Source: Acidobacteriota bacterium (GTDB taxonomy: Bacteria; Acidobacteriota; Blastocatellia; RBC074). Taken from it: a DNA stretch of 39,946 bases. The stretch is taken from the NCBI GenBank assembly GCA_016196035.1, contig JACPYM010000119.1:1-39946 (forward strand), read 5' to 3'. Below the pieces are notes generated by a model that saw nothing but the letters and a program-made list of their open reading frames with translations, ran no database searches and was not told where the DNA came from. Each line of letters starts with the position of its first letter. Within the stretch, counting starts at the first letter, position 1. The translations under genes and the position numbers were made by a program. Of the stretch, positions 8,593 to 18,000 are shown in pieces.

Positions 8593-11500
8593 ATGAAACT
8601 CTCTTTTCCCAAACTCTTCCTCGTGCTTCTGGCCTGCGCAATTTCCCCAACCGCACAACAACCAGCCAACAACGCCGCAGACGACGCGGCCATCCGCGCA
8701 GTTGTTTCGCGCTACTTTGAAACCTGGGCCAGCGAAGACCTGGACGGGCACATGGCGCTCTGGACGGGATTGGAACAGGATCGCCAAACACGCCGCGAAG
8801 CCATGCAACGCCGCTTTGCCGAGGCTGATTTCAGTTTCTCGCCGCTCACCATTTTGCGCGTCAAACAGCAAGGCGGCACGGCCAGCCTTTACGCCAAGAC
8901 CGAACGCCGCACGGTCACACCGGCAACGCCAACCCTCGCAGTGACTCCAGTGCTGATCGCGTTCTCGCTGGTCAAAGAAGAGGTGTGGCGCATTATGCGC
9001 GAGCAACCGCTGGGCACGGCGTTGATGTTTGAATTTCTCGGCGCTTCAGAAGCCGAGTTGCCGTCTTTGCTCGAAACCGCGCAGGCCTTGGCGTCGCCCG
9101 ATCTGGCGCAATTGTTGGCCAGCCAGAGCGACCGGCAATTCGCCAGCGGCCAGTACAAAACGGCGCTCAAAACTTTGCAGTTGGTGCTCGCCATCGCGGA
9201 AACACTCAACGACAAAAAGACGCAGGCCGATGTCTGGCACAACACCGGCACCGGTTATTTCTTTTTGCGGGATTACCAGCAGGCGCTGGCCGCCCACCAA
9301 AAGGCGCTAGTGCTAGAGCGGCAATTGGGCCGCAAAGCCGAAACCGCCAAGGTGTTTGCCAGCCTGGGGCTGACGCATCTGTTGTTGCAACAACCGCGCG
9401 TGGCGCTGGCGGAATATCAGCAGGCGCTGGCGCTGTATGAAACGCTGAATGAGCGCGGCGAGGTCTCGCAAACGCTCGAAGCCATCGGCAATGTGCATTA
9501 TGACCAGGGCGATTATGTCAAAGCGCTGGCGCAATACCGCAAAAGCCTCGATTACCTGACGTCCACGACGACGGCCACCTATGCCAACCGTCTGGTCAAG
9601 ATTGCGCGCGTGGCTTATGAATTGGGCGATGACGCGCTGGCGCTCGAACATTACCGGCGCGCGCTCGAAAGTTTCGACCAGGCCGGGAACCGCAGCAGCC
9701 GGGGTTTCGTGCTGCACAGCATCGCCAACATCTATTACAACCAGGGCGATCTGACGCAGGCCTTGCAGCATTACCAACTCAGCCAGCAGGCCGAAGAGCG
9801 CGCGGGCAGTCCCAATGGCAGCGCCAGCGCCTTGCAAGGCATTGGGCTGGTGCACGTGCTCAATGGCGATTACGCGCTCGCCTTACCGGCTTACGAACGC
9901 AATCTGAGCATCGCGAAGCTGCTGCGTGACAAAGGGCAGGAAGCCTTCGCCGTGCAGAAAGTCGCGGGCACGTGTTTCGCGCTGGGCGATTACGCGCGCG
10001 CCTTGCAGCTTTACGAAGAAGCCTTGAAGCTGCGCGAGGACCTGGGCGACCGGCGCGAAGTCGCCAGCGCCTTGCTTGATCTGGGCATTACGCACCAGGC
10101 CCTGGGCAATTACGCCGCAGCGTTGCGCCTGGATGAAAAGAGCCGCGCCGCATACGCCACGCTCAACCTGCCCGCCGGCGTGGCGAACGCATTGCTCAAC
10201 GCCGCCATCGTGCATTACGTGCAAAACAATTTCACCCAGGCGCTGGCAGTGGCCGACGAAGCCGCGACATTCGCCAAACTCGCTGAGGAAGACGAATTGC
10301 TCTGGCGCGCGCGTTATCGCGCGGGCAAGTGCCAGCAGCAATTGCAGCAACTCCCGCTCGCGCGCCAAGCCTTGAGTGAAGCCATCACCCTGATCGAAAA
10401 GCAACGCCCCGCGCCCGGTAGCACGCCAGCGAGCCGTTCCAACGAAAACAAAAGTGGGCCGTATCTGGCAATGGTGGACGTCTTACTGGCCTTGAATCAG
10501 GGCGCCGAAGCGTTCCAATTCGCCGAACGCGCCAAGCAACGCGGGTTGTTGACGATGCTGCGCGGCGGGCGCGGCTGGATCACCAACGCGATGACGAAAG
10601 CGGAGCAGGAACGCGAAGGTCAACTGGTCAACGACCTGGCGCTGCTCAATGCGCAACTCGCGCGCGAAAACGAAAAACAACAACCAAACACGGTGCGCGT
10701 GCAGGCATTGACCAAACAATGGCAGCAAACGCGGCTGGCTTACGATGCATTTTTGCAGCGTCTCTATCGCCTGCATCCGCAATTGAAAACGCTGCGCGGC
10801 GAAGGCCCCGCCGTGACCGCGCTGCAAGCCGGGCAACTCGTGATGGATGAACGCCGCGCCTTGCTGGCGTATAGCGAAACTGAAGACCGCATCGTGCTGT
10901 TCCTGTTCAGTAAAGAGCACGCAGCCAAAACACCCGCGCTGAAAATCTTTGCGCTTGGCAGCAATCGCGGCGAGTTGTACCAGCGACTGACACAACTGCA
11001 AACGGCGCTGGTCGCGCGTAATGCCGCCGCAGACGCACAATTGCGCGAGCTTTACGACGAACTTCTGGAACCCGCGCGGGCGCAGTTAGAGGGCAAAACA
11101 CAACTCATCATTGCGCCCGATGGCTTGCTCTGGAATTTACCCTTTGCCGCGTTGCAACCACGCGCCGCGCATTACCTGATCGAAGATTTCGCGCTTACCT
11201 ACACGCCTTCAGCGACGGCCTGGCAAGCCATGTCGCAAGCGGGTGGCGCAACCATTGCCGTCCGCACGCGAACAGGCGCGCGCGTCGCCGCAAAGCCGAA
11301 CGCGCCGCCAGAAACGCTGCTGACCTTTGCCAACCCTACCTTGAGCGATGAAATGCTCACGCGGTTGAAAGCGCGCTTGCAACACGAGGCCTTTGCTGTG
11401 AACGCCGAAACGGAAAACGAAGCAGCGGCAATCAGCCAGGCTTTTGCGGCGGCCCAGCAACAACGTTTCAGCGGTGCTGAAGCGACCGCACAACGCGCCA

Positions 11501-11964
11501 AAACTGCTGCGTCCCAAGCGCGTTGGCTGCATTTCGCCGCGCCCGCCGTGCTGGATGAAATGAACCCCTTGCAATCCGGTGTGGCCCTGGCCGTCGCCGC
11601 GAACGAGACGAACGAGGACGGAATGCTGACTTGGCGCGAGGCGCTGCAACTGAAACTGCCGGCCCGGTTGGTGAGCTTCACGGCGGCGGAAACAGCGCCT
11701 GCGCGCTTGGGCAATGGGCGCGCGCAGGTGGCGACGAGTTGGGCATTTTTCATTGCCGGATGTTCGAACCTGCTCTTGAATCAATGGCCGGTTGCAGGCA
11801 GCGGCACGACCGCGTTGATGCAAGAGTTTTACCGGCAAGCGCGTCTGCAACCGTTCCCCTCGCGTGCGGAGGCCTGGCAACAGGCTGTGCTTGCGCTGTT
11901 ACAAACGGCTGAATATCGCCATCCATATTATTGGGCTGGCTTCAAGTTGTTTGGCGTGAATTGA
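8593..11964 (+). CDS. Secreted NTF2-like/TPR/CHAT-domain protein with apparently dead CHAT catalytic site
   Basis: The 1123-residue protein has a signal peptide (about 1-22), an NTF2/SnoaL-like domain (about 28-145), a long series of tetratricopeptide repeats (about 160-620, many with the WHNTGTGYF and YNQGDLTQALQHY pattern) and a C-terminal CHAT domain (about 830-1123, ending in the typical HPYYWAGFKLFG). CHAT is a caspase/separase-like cysteine protease fold. Active members have a His in LHFATHG and a Cys in LSACET. Here the equivalent segments are LHFAAPA (980-ish, His replaced by P984) and FTAAET (Cys replaced by A1032). Protease activity is therefore unlikely, and the protein probably works as a scaffold or receptor. 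No ribosome-binding site is obvious. It follows the terminator at 8476, so it has its own promoter. Confidence 0.9.
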   Translation: MKLSFPKLFLVLLACAISPTAQQPANNAADDAAIRAVVSRYFETWASEDLDGHMALWTGLEQDRQTRREAMQRRFAEADFSFSPLTILRVKQQGGTASLYAKTERRTVTPATPTLAVTPVLIAFSLVKEEVWRIMREQPLGTALMFEFLGASEAELPSLLETAQALASPDLAQLLASQSDRQFASGQYKTALKTLQLVLAIAETLNDKKTQADVWHNTGTGYFFLRDYQQALAAHQKALVLERQLGRKAETAKVFASLGLTHLLLQQPRVALAEYQQALALYETLNERGEVSQTLEAIGNVHYDQGDYVKALAQYRKSLDYLTSTTTATYANRLVKIARVAYELGDDALALEHYRRALESFDQAGNRSSRGFVLHSIANIYYNQGDLTQALQHYQLSQQAEERAGSPNGSASALQGIGLVHVLNGDYALALPAYERNLSIAKLLRDKGQEAFAVQKVAGTCFALGDYARALQLYEEALKLREDLGDRREVASALLDLGITHQALGNYAAALRLDEKSRAAYATLNLPAGVANALLNAAIVHYVQNNFTQALAVADEAATFAKLAEEDELLWRARYRAGKCQQQLQQLPLARQALSEAITLIEKQRPAPGSTPASRSNENKSGPYLAMVDVLLALNQGAEAFQFAERAKQRGLLTMLRGGRGWITNAMTKAEQEREGQLVNDLALLNAQLARENEKQQPNTVRVQALTKQWQQTRLAYDAFLQRLYRLHPQLKTLRGEGPAVTALQAGQLVMDERRALLAYSETEDRIVLFLFSKEHAAKTPALKIFALGSNRGELYQRLTQLQTALVARNAAADAQLRELYDELLEPARAQLEGKTQLIIAPDGLLWNLPFAALQPRAAHYLIEDFALTYTPSATAWQAMSQAGGATIAVRTRTGARVAAKPNAPPETLLTFANPTLSDEMLTRLKARLQHEAFAVNAETENEAAAISQAFAAAQQQRFSGAEATAQRAKTAASQARWLHFAAPAVLDEMNPLQSGVALAVAANETNEDGMLTWREALQLKLPARLVSFTAAETAPARLGNGRAQVATSWAFFIAGCSNLLLNQWPVAGSGTTALMQEFYRQARLQPFPSRAEAWQQAVLALLQTAEYRHPYYWAGFKLFGVN

Positions 11965-11980
11965 AGTTAGAGAGCCAGCG

Positions 11981-12084
11981 GTACGGAACCGGGAGCGATA
12001 CGGAACCGGGAGCGATAGCGACCGGGCGCTCCCGAATAGGTCTAACACAGAGTCACCTGGTTGCTATCGCTTCCGGTTCCGTAC
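11981..12084. repeat. Direct and inverted repeat cluster between convergent genes
   Basis: The 18-nt unit TACGGAACCGGGAGCGAT occurs twice in tandem (11982-12018 area). Its near-exact reverse complement is at 12063-12084, which differs by a single base from the second copy with its flanks. The RNA could form a 21-bp hairpin in either direction, so it may end transcription of both the CHAT gene and the EamA gene. The tandem copy and regular composition suggest a REP-like dispersed element. Confidence 0.7.
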
Positions 12085-12119
12085 CAACGCATTCCGTGCT
12101 TCCTATACAAGGAGCAGTT

Positions 12120-13091
12120 TCACCGGCTGTTATTACTCCGAAAAGCCAAGCGCAGCCTGCTTTCTATTTGCAACAACACAACGCCCGTTAGCACCGCCGC
12201 ACCGCCCAGCATTTGCCAGCCGCCCATCGTTTCGCCCAACCAAACCCAGGCCAACGCCGCCGCAATGACCGGTTCCAGCGCCGAAGTCAGATTGGCACGG
12301 CTCGGTTCCAGATGGCGCAGGCTCGCCAGATACAGGCCAAATGGCGCGACCGTTGCGAAGGCCGATAAATACGCCACAAACCCCCACGCGCGGCTGTCGA
12401 ATTGTTGCCATTCGATCAACCAGGGCGGACGCGCCAGCAGCCACGCCAAACCGGCAAAGGTGAAGGCATAGGTCATCGCCGTGCGTGAATCATGCCGCCG
12501 CAAAATTCGTTGGCCATACGCGCTGTAAAACGCAAAGGCCATTGCCGATCCCAACGCGGCCAAAGTGCCTTGCCAGGAAAGGTTCATACGCCCGCCCGCG
12601 TGGCCCAGCATCATCAGCGCGCAGCCGCACAAGCTGAGCAGGCCAGCCAGAAATTTGGCTGCCGTCATGCGCTCGGTTTTGGCAAGCACCCCGTATCCCA
12701 TCAGCAGAAACGGCGCGGTGTACTGAAACAACAGCGCATAGCCGACGCTGGTCAGTTTCAACGCGATGTAATAACAGCCCTGGTTAATGGCTAAGCCGAT
12801 CAAGCCGAATAAAGCCAGGCGCGGCAATTCGCGCCGTTCGACCCGCAACAGATGGCGCGCCGTCAAGCCCAGCCACAGCCAATGCAAGAGCGCCGCGCTG
12901 ACCGTGCGAATCATCAACAAGTCAAACGGGCGGATGTCGTGATTGAACAGAAACCGCGCGGTGACGCCCGAGGTTCCCCACAGCAGCGCCGCCGTGGCCG
13001 CCAATAGATAGCCGTGGTTGGCGGATGGAATTTGCGTTGCCGTCGCAGGGTTGATTGCGGTGGTGGTGATTGGTGTTGGTGCTGAATTCAA
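12120..13091 (-). CDS. EamA/DMT-family inner-membrane transporter
   Basis: The 323-residue protein has ten predicted hydrophobic helices arranged as two EamA repeats (about 27-160 and 175-310), the usual layout of drug/metabolite transporters. Recognisable motifs are LLWGTSGVTARFLF in helix 1, the LFQYTAPFLLMGYGVL segment, and SALEPVIAAALAWVWLGE with GGAAVLTGVVLLQ at the end of the second repeat. The first 25 residues are a Thr/Ala/Pro-rich extension with no homology that I recognise, so a later start is possible. Substrate cannot be told from sequence; family members export amino acids, purines or other small metabolites. It is convergent with the CHAT gene. Confidence 0.95.
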   Translation of the reverse strand: MNSAPTPITTTAINPATATQIPSANHGYLLAATAALLWGTSGVTARFLFNHDIRPFDLLMIRTVSAALLHWLWLGLTARHLLRVERRELPRLALFGLIGLAINQGCYYIALKLTSVGYALLFQYTAPFLLMGYGVLAKTERMTAAKFLAGLLSLCGCALMMLGHAGGRMNLSWQGTLAALGSAMAFAFYSAYGQRILRRHDSRTAMTYAFTFAGLAWLLARPPWLIEWQQFDSRAWGFVAYLSAFATVAPFGLYLASLRHLEPSRANLTSALEPVIAAALAWVWLGETMGGWQMLGGAAVLTGVVLLQIESRLRLAFRSNNSR

Positions 13092-13178
13092 CGAGTGCTC
13101 CTGCCACGAAAAATTGCGGGCTGCCGTAATGCCTGGCTTTTGCCCACTGAAAAGTAGACCACCTTGTTTGGCCGGATA

Positions 13179-13359
13179 TTAGACCGGTTTGCAGTTGCGT
13201 TTACGGGAGTCAGTTGACATTGGGACAGTACCGCGCGCGTGAGCAAGCGACGCGTCAAGCTTGCCCCCTGGGCTGAATTGCCAAAGCGCCGCTTGCTCAC
13301 GCGCGCGGTACTGTCCCAATGTGCGGTTTTCCCGTACACCGTAGTGAAAACCGCTCTAA
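13179..13359. repeat. Complete 181-bp dispersed inverted-repeat element (copy 2)
   Basis: The ends TTAGACCGGTTT and (reverse complement) TTAGAGCGGTTT form imperfect terminal inverted repeats of about 28 bases. Inside them a perfect 33-nt inverted repeat (13217-13249 and 13290-13322) flanks a 40-bp spacer, so most of the element folds on itself. It matches 1-179 along its length. No clear target-site duplication is visible and there is no coding capacity. It is likely a MITE-like or REP-like mobile element moved by a transposase located elsewhere. Confidence 0.8.
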
Positions 13360-13549
13360 AGTGCCGGCGCCGAAAATTTCAGGCAACCCATCCTTAGTGA
13401 CAGCACATCGTTGCTGGCGCACACATTGAAAATCTCTCCACCAGGTTTTGTTGAACCCTTACGCCTCCAGCGCTGCCCCTTTCCCCGATCTTTCAACCAG
13501 CCTGGCTCATTCATAACCCATTCTCAGATCACCCAGCGGGTATTGCACT

Positions 13550-14749
13550 ATGAAAATCAAAAAATGTTTGTTTGGCTCGACGCTGTTGCTGTGTTTAACC
13601 GTTGCAGGCAGCGTTTCTAGTTGGGCGCAAACCAATACGGCGTTGCTGCCAAACGTCCTGGTGCGTGATGCGTCGGGCTTGCGCTTGCCGGGCGCGCGCT
13701 GGCCTGAAGCGGGCATCTATGACGGCATTGATTGCAACAGCCCTTTGCATTGGGATGCGCAAGGTCGCTTGCACGCCTTTGCCTCGGCGCTGTTCCCTTA
13801 TCACAGCACAGGGCCTGATCTTTACCGGCTCGGCAATCCGGTGACGGGCGCGGTGCGCGTCAGCATCACACCCAATGCGCGCGCGCCCATCAACGGCCAC
13901 ATCTGGCTCGAAGCGACGCATCGCGATACCAATGGATTGCTTTATGGCTGGTATCACAATGAACGCGGCGCGGGTTGTACGAATACGTTTTTGACCAAGC
14001 CCTATATCGGCGCGATGGTCTCGCGCGATGAGGGCCAAACCTGGCAAGATCTGGGCATCATTATGCAGGCGGCTGACTCGATGACCAATTGCGCGACGGG
14101 CAATTTCTTCTTTGCCGGCGGCGAAGGCGATTTCACCGTCATCCTCGACCAGGCCAAGCAGTATTTTTATATTTTCTTTGGCTCTTATCACGCCGACATT
14201 GCGGAGCAGGGCGTTTGTGTCGCGCGTTTGGCCTACGCCGACCGCAACGATCCGGTAGGCAAGGTGTGGAAGTGGTACAGCGGCCAATGGCGCGAGCCGG
14301 GGTTGGGTGGCCATACGTCGCCGCTGCTGCCGGTGTTGACGAATTGGCACCGCGCCGACGCCAACGCCCTGTGGGGGCCGTCGGTGCATTACAACACCTA
14401 TCTGGAATGTTATGTAATGGTGCTGAACCACGCGATCAACGGCCAGTGGAATCAGGAAGGCGTCTATATCAGCTACAACAAATACGCCAGCAATCCGTTT
14501 GGCTGGAGCACGCCCGTGCGCTTGCCGATTGATCCGCAAGGACGCGCCTATCCGCAAGTCGTCGGCATTCAAAAGGGCGAGACCGATAAGCTGGTGGGCC
14601 AGGCGGGCAAGCTCTTCCTGCAAGGCGAGTCGCATTATGAATTGGTGTTTTTGCGGCCTGGGGAAGGCACGGGGCTGACGTTTTACAACAGCCGTCCACT
14701 GCGGCCGGCCAGCAGCACACGCGTCAACATGCCGCGACGGATTCGCTGA
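13550..14749 (+). CDS. Secreted beta-propeller-like protein, possibly a glycosidase relative
   Basis: The 399-residue protein has a clear signal peptide (1-26, SSWA|Q). The rest looks like a five-bladed propeller of the sialidase or GH43/GH93 type. It has an Asp-box-like motif SRDEGQTWQDLG (about 161-172), blades beginning with phrases such as SPLHWDAQGRLHAF, and aromatic-rich segments (YFYIFFGSYH, YISYNKYASNPFGWSTP). Four or more Cys residues may form disulfides. I do not recognise a named family, so enzymatic activity is an inference from fold and secretion only. The ribosome-binding site is weak. The element at 13179-13359 lies about 190 bases upstream. Confidence 0.82.
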   Translation: MKIKKCLFGSTLLLCLTVAGSVSSWAQTNTALLPNVLVRDASGLRLPGARWPEAGIYDGIDCNSPLHWDAQGRLHAFASALFPYHSTGPDLYRLGNPVTGAVRVSITPNARAPINGHIWLEATHRDTNGLLYGWYHNERGAGCTNTFLTKPYIGAMVSRDEGQTWQDLGIIMQAADSMTNCATGNFFFAGGEGDFTVILDQAKQYFYIFFGSYHADIAEQGVCVARLAYADRNDPVGKVWKWYSGQWREPGLGGHTSPLLPVLTNWHRADANALWGPSVHYNTYLECYVMVLNHAINGQWNQEGVYISYNKYASNPFGWSTPVRLPIDPQGRAYPQVVGIQKGETDKLVGQAGKLFLQGESHYELVFLRPGEGTGLTFYNSRPLRPASSTRVNMPRRIR

Positions 14750-14824
14750 TGTTTGTGCAAGCAAAGCCGTGGCTGGCCTGTCGGGGCACTTTGCATAACT
14801 GCTCGCTTGGCAGCCGTGAGATGC

Positions 14825-14921
14825 TCGGCGCGAGTGGCGCAACCTGCCGAGGTTGCGCCGCTTCACCAGTACAATAATGAGGAAGCCGCGCAACCTCGGC
14901 AGGTTGCGCTACTCGCGCTGA
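14825..14921. repeat. Nested palindrome pair (REP/BIME-like)
   Basis: Two 34-nt arms (14825-14858 and 14888-14921) are inverted relative to each other with two mismatches. Each arm contains its own near-palindrome, GCGCAACCT-GCCG-AGGTTGCGC. The DNA can therefore fold either as one long hairpin or as two short ones. It lies between convergent genes and does not code for protein. Confidence 0.75.
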
Positions 14922-14971
14922 AATGCATTTCGTTTTCGGCATAATCTTTCGCCAAAGTGCCCTGACATCAA

Positions 14972-15019
14972 AACCGCGACCGGTGAAGTGCGTATGAAAG
15001 CGCTCTGCCGGTCGCGGTT
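14972..15019. terminator. Hairpin between convergent genes
   Basis: A perfect 12-bp stem, AACCGCGACCGG (14972-14983) with CCGGTCGCGGTT (15008-15019), closes a 24-nt loop. It is followed on the plus strand by CTATTTTTA and lies 22 bases beyond the stop of the C25 gene on the minus strand. It probably terminates transcription from one or both sides. Confidence 0.6.
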
Positions 15020-15041
15020 CTATTTTTACAGCCTGGCTCTT

Positions 15042-18000
15042 TTACTTGTTCTTAACCGGGAACAACTGCATCGTTGGATCGCCGAACAGCACATAGCTAT
15101 TGCGCACATCGCGGTCAATGGCAGCGACGCGGGCGGCGGTCATGGCCTGGCCCAGCGTCAGCCCGGAATTGAAAAGCGAGCGATAGAACGTTTGTGCAAA
15201 AACCAGTTGCGCCGCTGGTTGGTTGAGCGCGCTCGACGAGACGACGGCGAAGGCCCCGCCGGATGCATTGGTCAACACCGCTTCGCCCAGACTGGTTTGT
15301 TGCGGGTCTATGAAATAGCCGTTCAGACAGGTCGCCATGACAAACAAACCCGCCGCGTTGTTGGTCAGGGTCGCGGCATCCTGCGTGCGCAACAGGCCGT
15401 CGCCTGTCCACACTTGGGTCGAACCATGCCCGAACCAATTGACCACCAGCGGCGTCTGGTTATTGATGAATTGCACGATGCCTTGACGCACGGCGTCCGG
15501 CGTGCCGTCAGTACGATTGACCTGCTGTTTCGTCCAGCTTGCGGGTAATAAGGCGGCCAGTTGATTGCTCAATCTCTTGTAGTCATAGCCATCCACCGTG
15601 CGATCTGAAACCAGCAAGGCGTTGCGGGGCGCGGTGCTGGATTTGAAGGCCAGGATTTTATTGATGACAGCTTCAGCCTGTGCGGCAGTGCGCACCGGCA
15701 AACGTCCCAGCGCCAATTCAGGCACGCCGTCGTTATTGAAATCGGCCAGCCAGTTGTCGAGTCCCGTTTCAAAATAAGTCGTTGCGCCCAACCAGGTCGG
15801 CACGAAATCGGCATTGCCCAAGCCCAGATAGTCGCGCGGATCGCTGGACGCATCGCCCAATAGCAAAGCATAGGCGGGTTTGCGCGCCCAGTTTTTACCG
15901 GCGCAGGTCAGCAGGTCTTTGAGGGCTTGGGGCGTGTGCGCGCCATAGGCGAATTCATCGTAAACGTCTTCAACGTCTATGACGGCGACGCGCAGGCCAT
16001 TCTGGCGGCGCGCATTGGCGAGTTTGTTGGCACTGTTCCAGAATTCGCGCGAAGTGATGATGATGAAATCCGCCGCATTGCTGGCGGCGCGCCAATTGGA
16101 AGGTTGATTGCGCGTGAGGGCCGCGACACGTTCCGGGCGATTATCGCCTAACGCCAGATAGGTCGCGCCTTCGCCCAGCAAGGCAAAGCCATAACTGCCA
16201 TTGACGAGTTGCGCTTTGACCGTGATCTCGCGCTCAGCGCCGTTGCCGTTCAATTTCAACAGGCGCAGGCTGGGCGTGCTGAAGCCACTGATAAAGGCGC
16301 TTTGCCCGGCGCTCAAGCTGAAGCTCAAGGCATCGTTGTCGGCTCGATAGGCGCGCGCGTAGGTCAGCCGCACGGCGTCCACCAAATTGACGTCGCTCGC
16401 GCCCGCCGCCGACAGCAGTTTGATTTCATTCTCACCCTCCAGCAGCCACGCGCCCGGCACGTCAAAACGCTGGACAGGATGGGCTTTGCCTGTGAAGTTC
16501 ATGGTGGCGAGATAGCGGCCATTGACTTCGATGTTGACGGCGTGCGTTTGATCGGTGACGCCTTGCAAGGCGAGTTCGAGCGTCGCGCTGGCGTTGCGCT
16601 CGACAAAGCGCGTGGTCAATGTTTGCAATGCGCCGGTGGCACTGATGACGGGGCCGAACCAGTTTTCGGCCTCGCCATTGAGCAGACCGGAAAAGTAGAT
16701 GATGCGGTCTTTGCGTTCAACCGTTGAGCGAAAACTGCTGCTGGTGAATTGGTCGGGAATCCTGCTTGTGACAGTCTCAAGCCGCAGCCCCGGCCCATTC
16801 CCGAACGTCAGCCAATAGATGCGCGTATCCGTCGCGGGCAGTTCCAGCCCGCGTCCGAAAAACTCCAACGACTCAAAACCGAATGCGCCTTTGCCGAACA
16901 CTCTCATGGGGACTTCGACGCCATCGGCATAGAGTTGCAGCAGCAGCGGGTTGCCGTTGGTGTTGAACCCGGCGGCGGTCAACTCGGCTTGCGTCACGCG
17001 GTACCAACCGGTTTTGCGCACGGCCAGCTTCATGGCCGTTTGATTGGGCAACGTCCAGGGCGTGCTTTTGGGATCACTCGCCGCCATCAACGCGGACAAG
17101 GGCAAAGATTCGGCGCCGCCTTGGTTCGCATATTCTGCTGGCGTCTCGGCCCATTCGGATTGTTGCGTGGGATTGGTTGCGTCACTCAACTCAGAGAGTA
17201 GTTTGGTTCGGAGCTGCGACGGATAGGTTTCAGGATTGGCAACGTTGCCGGTTGCGATGACTGGCCCGTGCCAGGTGCTGTTGCCGCGCAGATCAATCTC
17301 TTCCAGCCAGTACGCCACACTCGCCGCACCGCGCGCATCCGTCCAGGTGTAGGAATTGCCGGCGGTCAAAGGCGTGCGCTCACCGGCTAGCAGCGCCGAA
17401 CCGGCAATCAACGTCGGATTGATTTTGAGGCGTTGGCCGCCGTCTTCACGATAAACATTGAAGCCCAGATGATCCGCTTCAAAGCCTGTCTGCCAGGCGA
17501 CAGTCACGCCGCTGCTGGCTTTAGAAAAAGACTTGTTGGCGTAAGCATTGAGCGCGGCCAGGTGCACGGCTAACGGCGCGTCGGGTTGACCGGCGCTCCA
17601 ATTGGAAAAGCTGGTGACATTGCTGATTGCGGCAATGTGGGTTGTTTCGTCCACGTTATCGGTGCTGCCGCCGGGCAGCGTGATGGGCGCGCTGCCGTTG
17701 GTGTCTTTGAGAATGCGGAACAGACTCTCAGTGGCGGTGACGGGTATGTCGCTCGCCAGATAGGTGAAGCCCAGATTGAGATCGGGGCTGACCAACGTGC
17801 TGGTCAAATTCCAATACCGATTGAGCGCCAATGTTGGCGCGGCCAAACCGGGCATGGATGTCTGAAAGGCCGTGATCGTGAGGTCGCCCGTGCCGCCGTT
17901 GATGGTCACTGCCACGGGCGAGTAACCGTTGGCCGTACCGGTGTGATAGGTGAAGCTGCCCGTGCCGGCAATGGTTTTTTTGACGCTGCCGATGAGGTGG

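Noticed and set aside
13595-14893. Minus-strand open frame of 432 codons opposite the secreted propeller gene
   Set aside because: It is antisense to a gene with a clear signal peptide and Asp-box; its composition is Arg/His/Ala-rich, and it runs out into repeat DNA.
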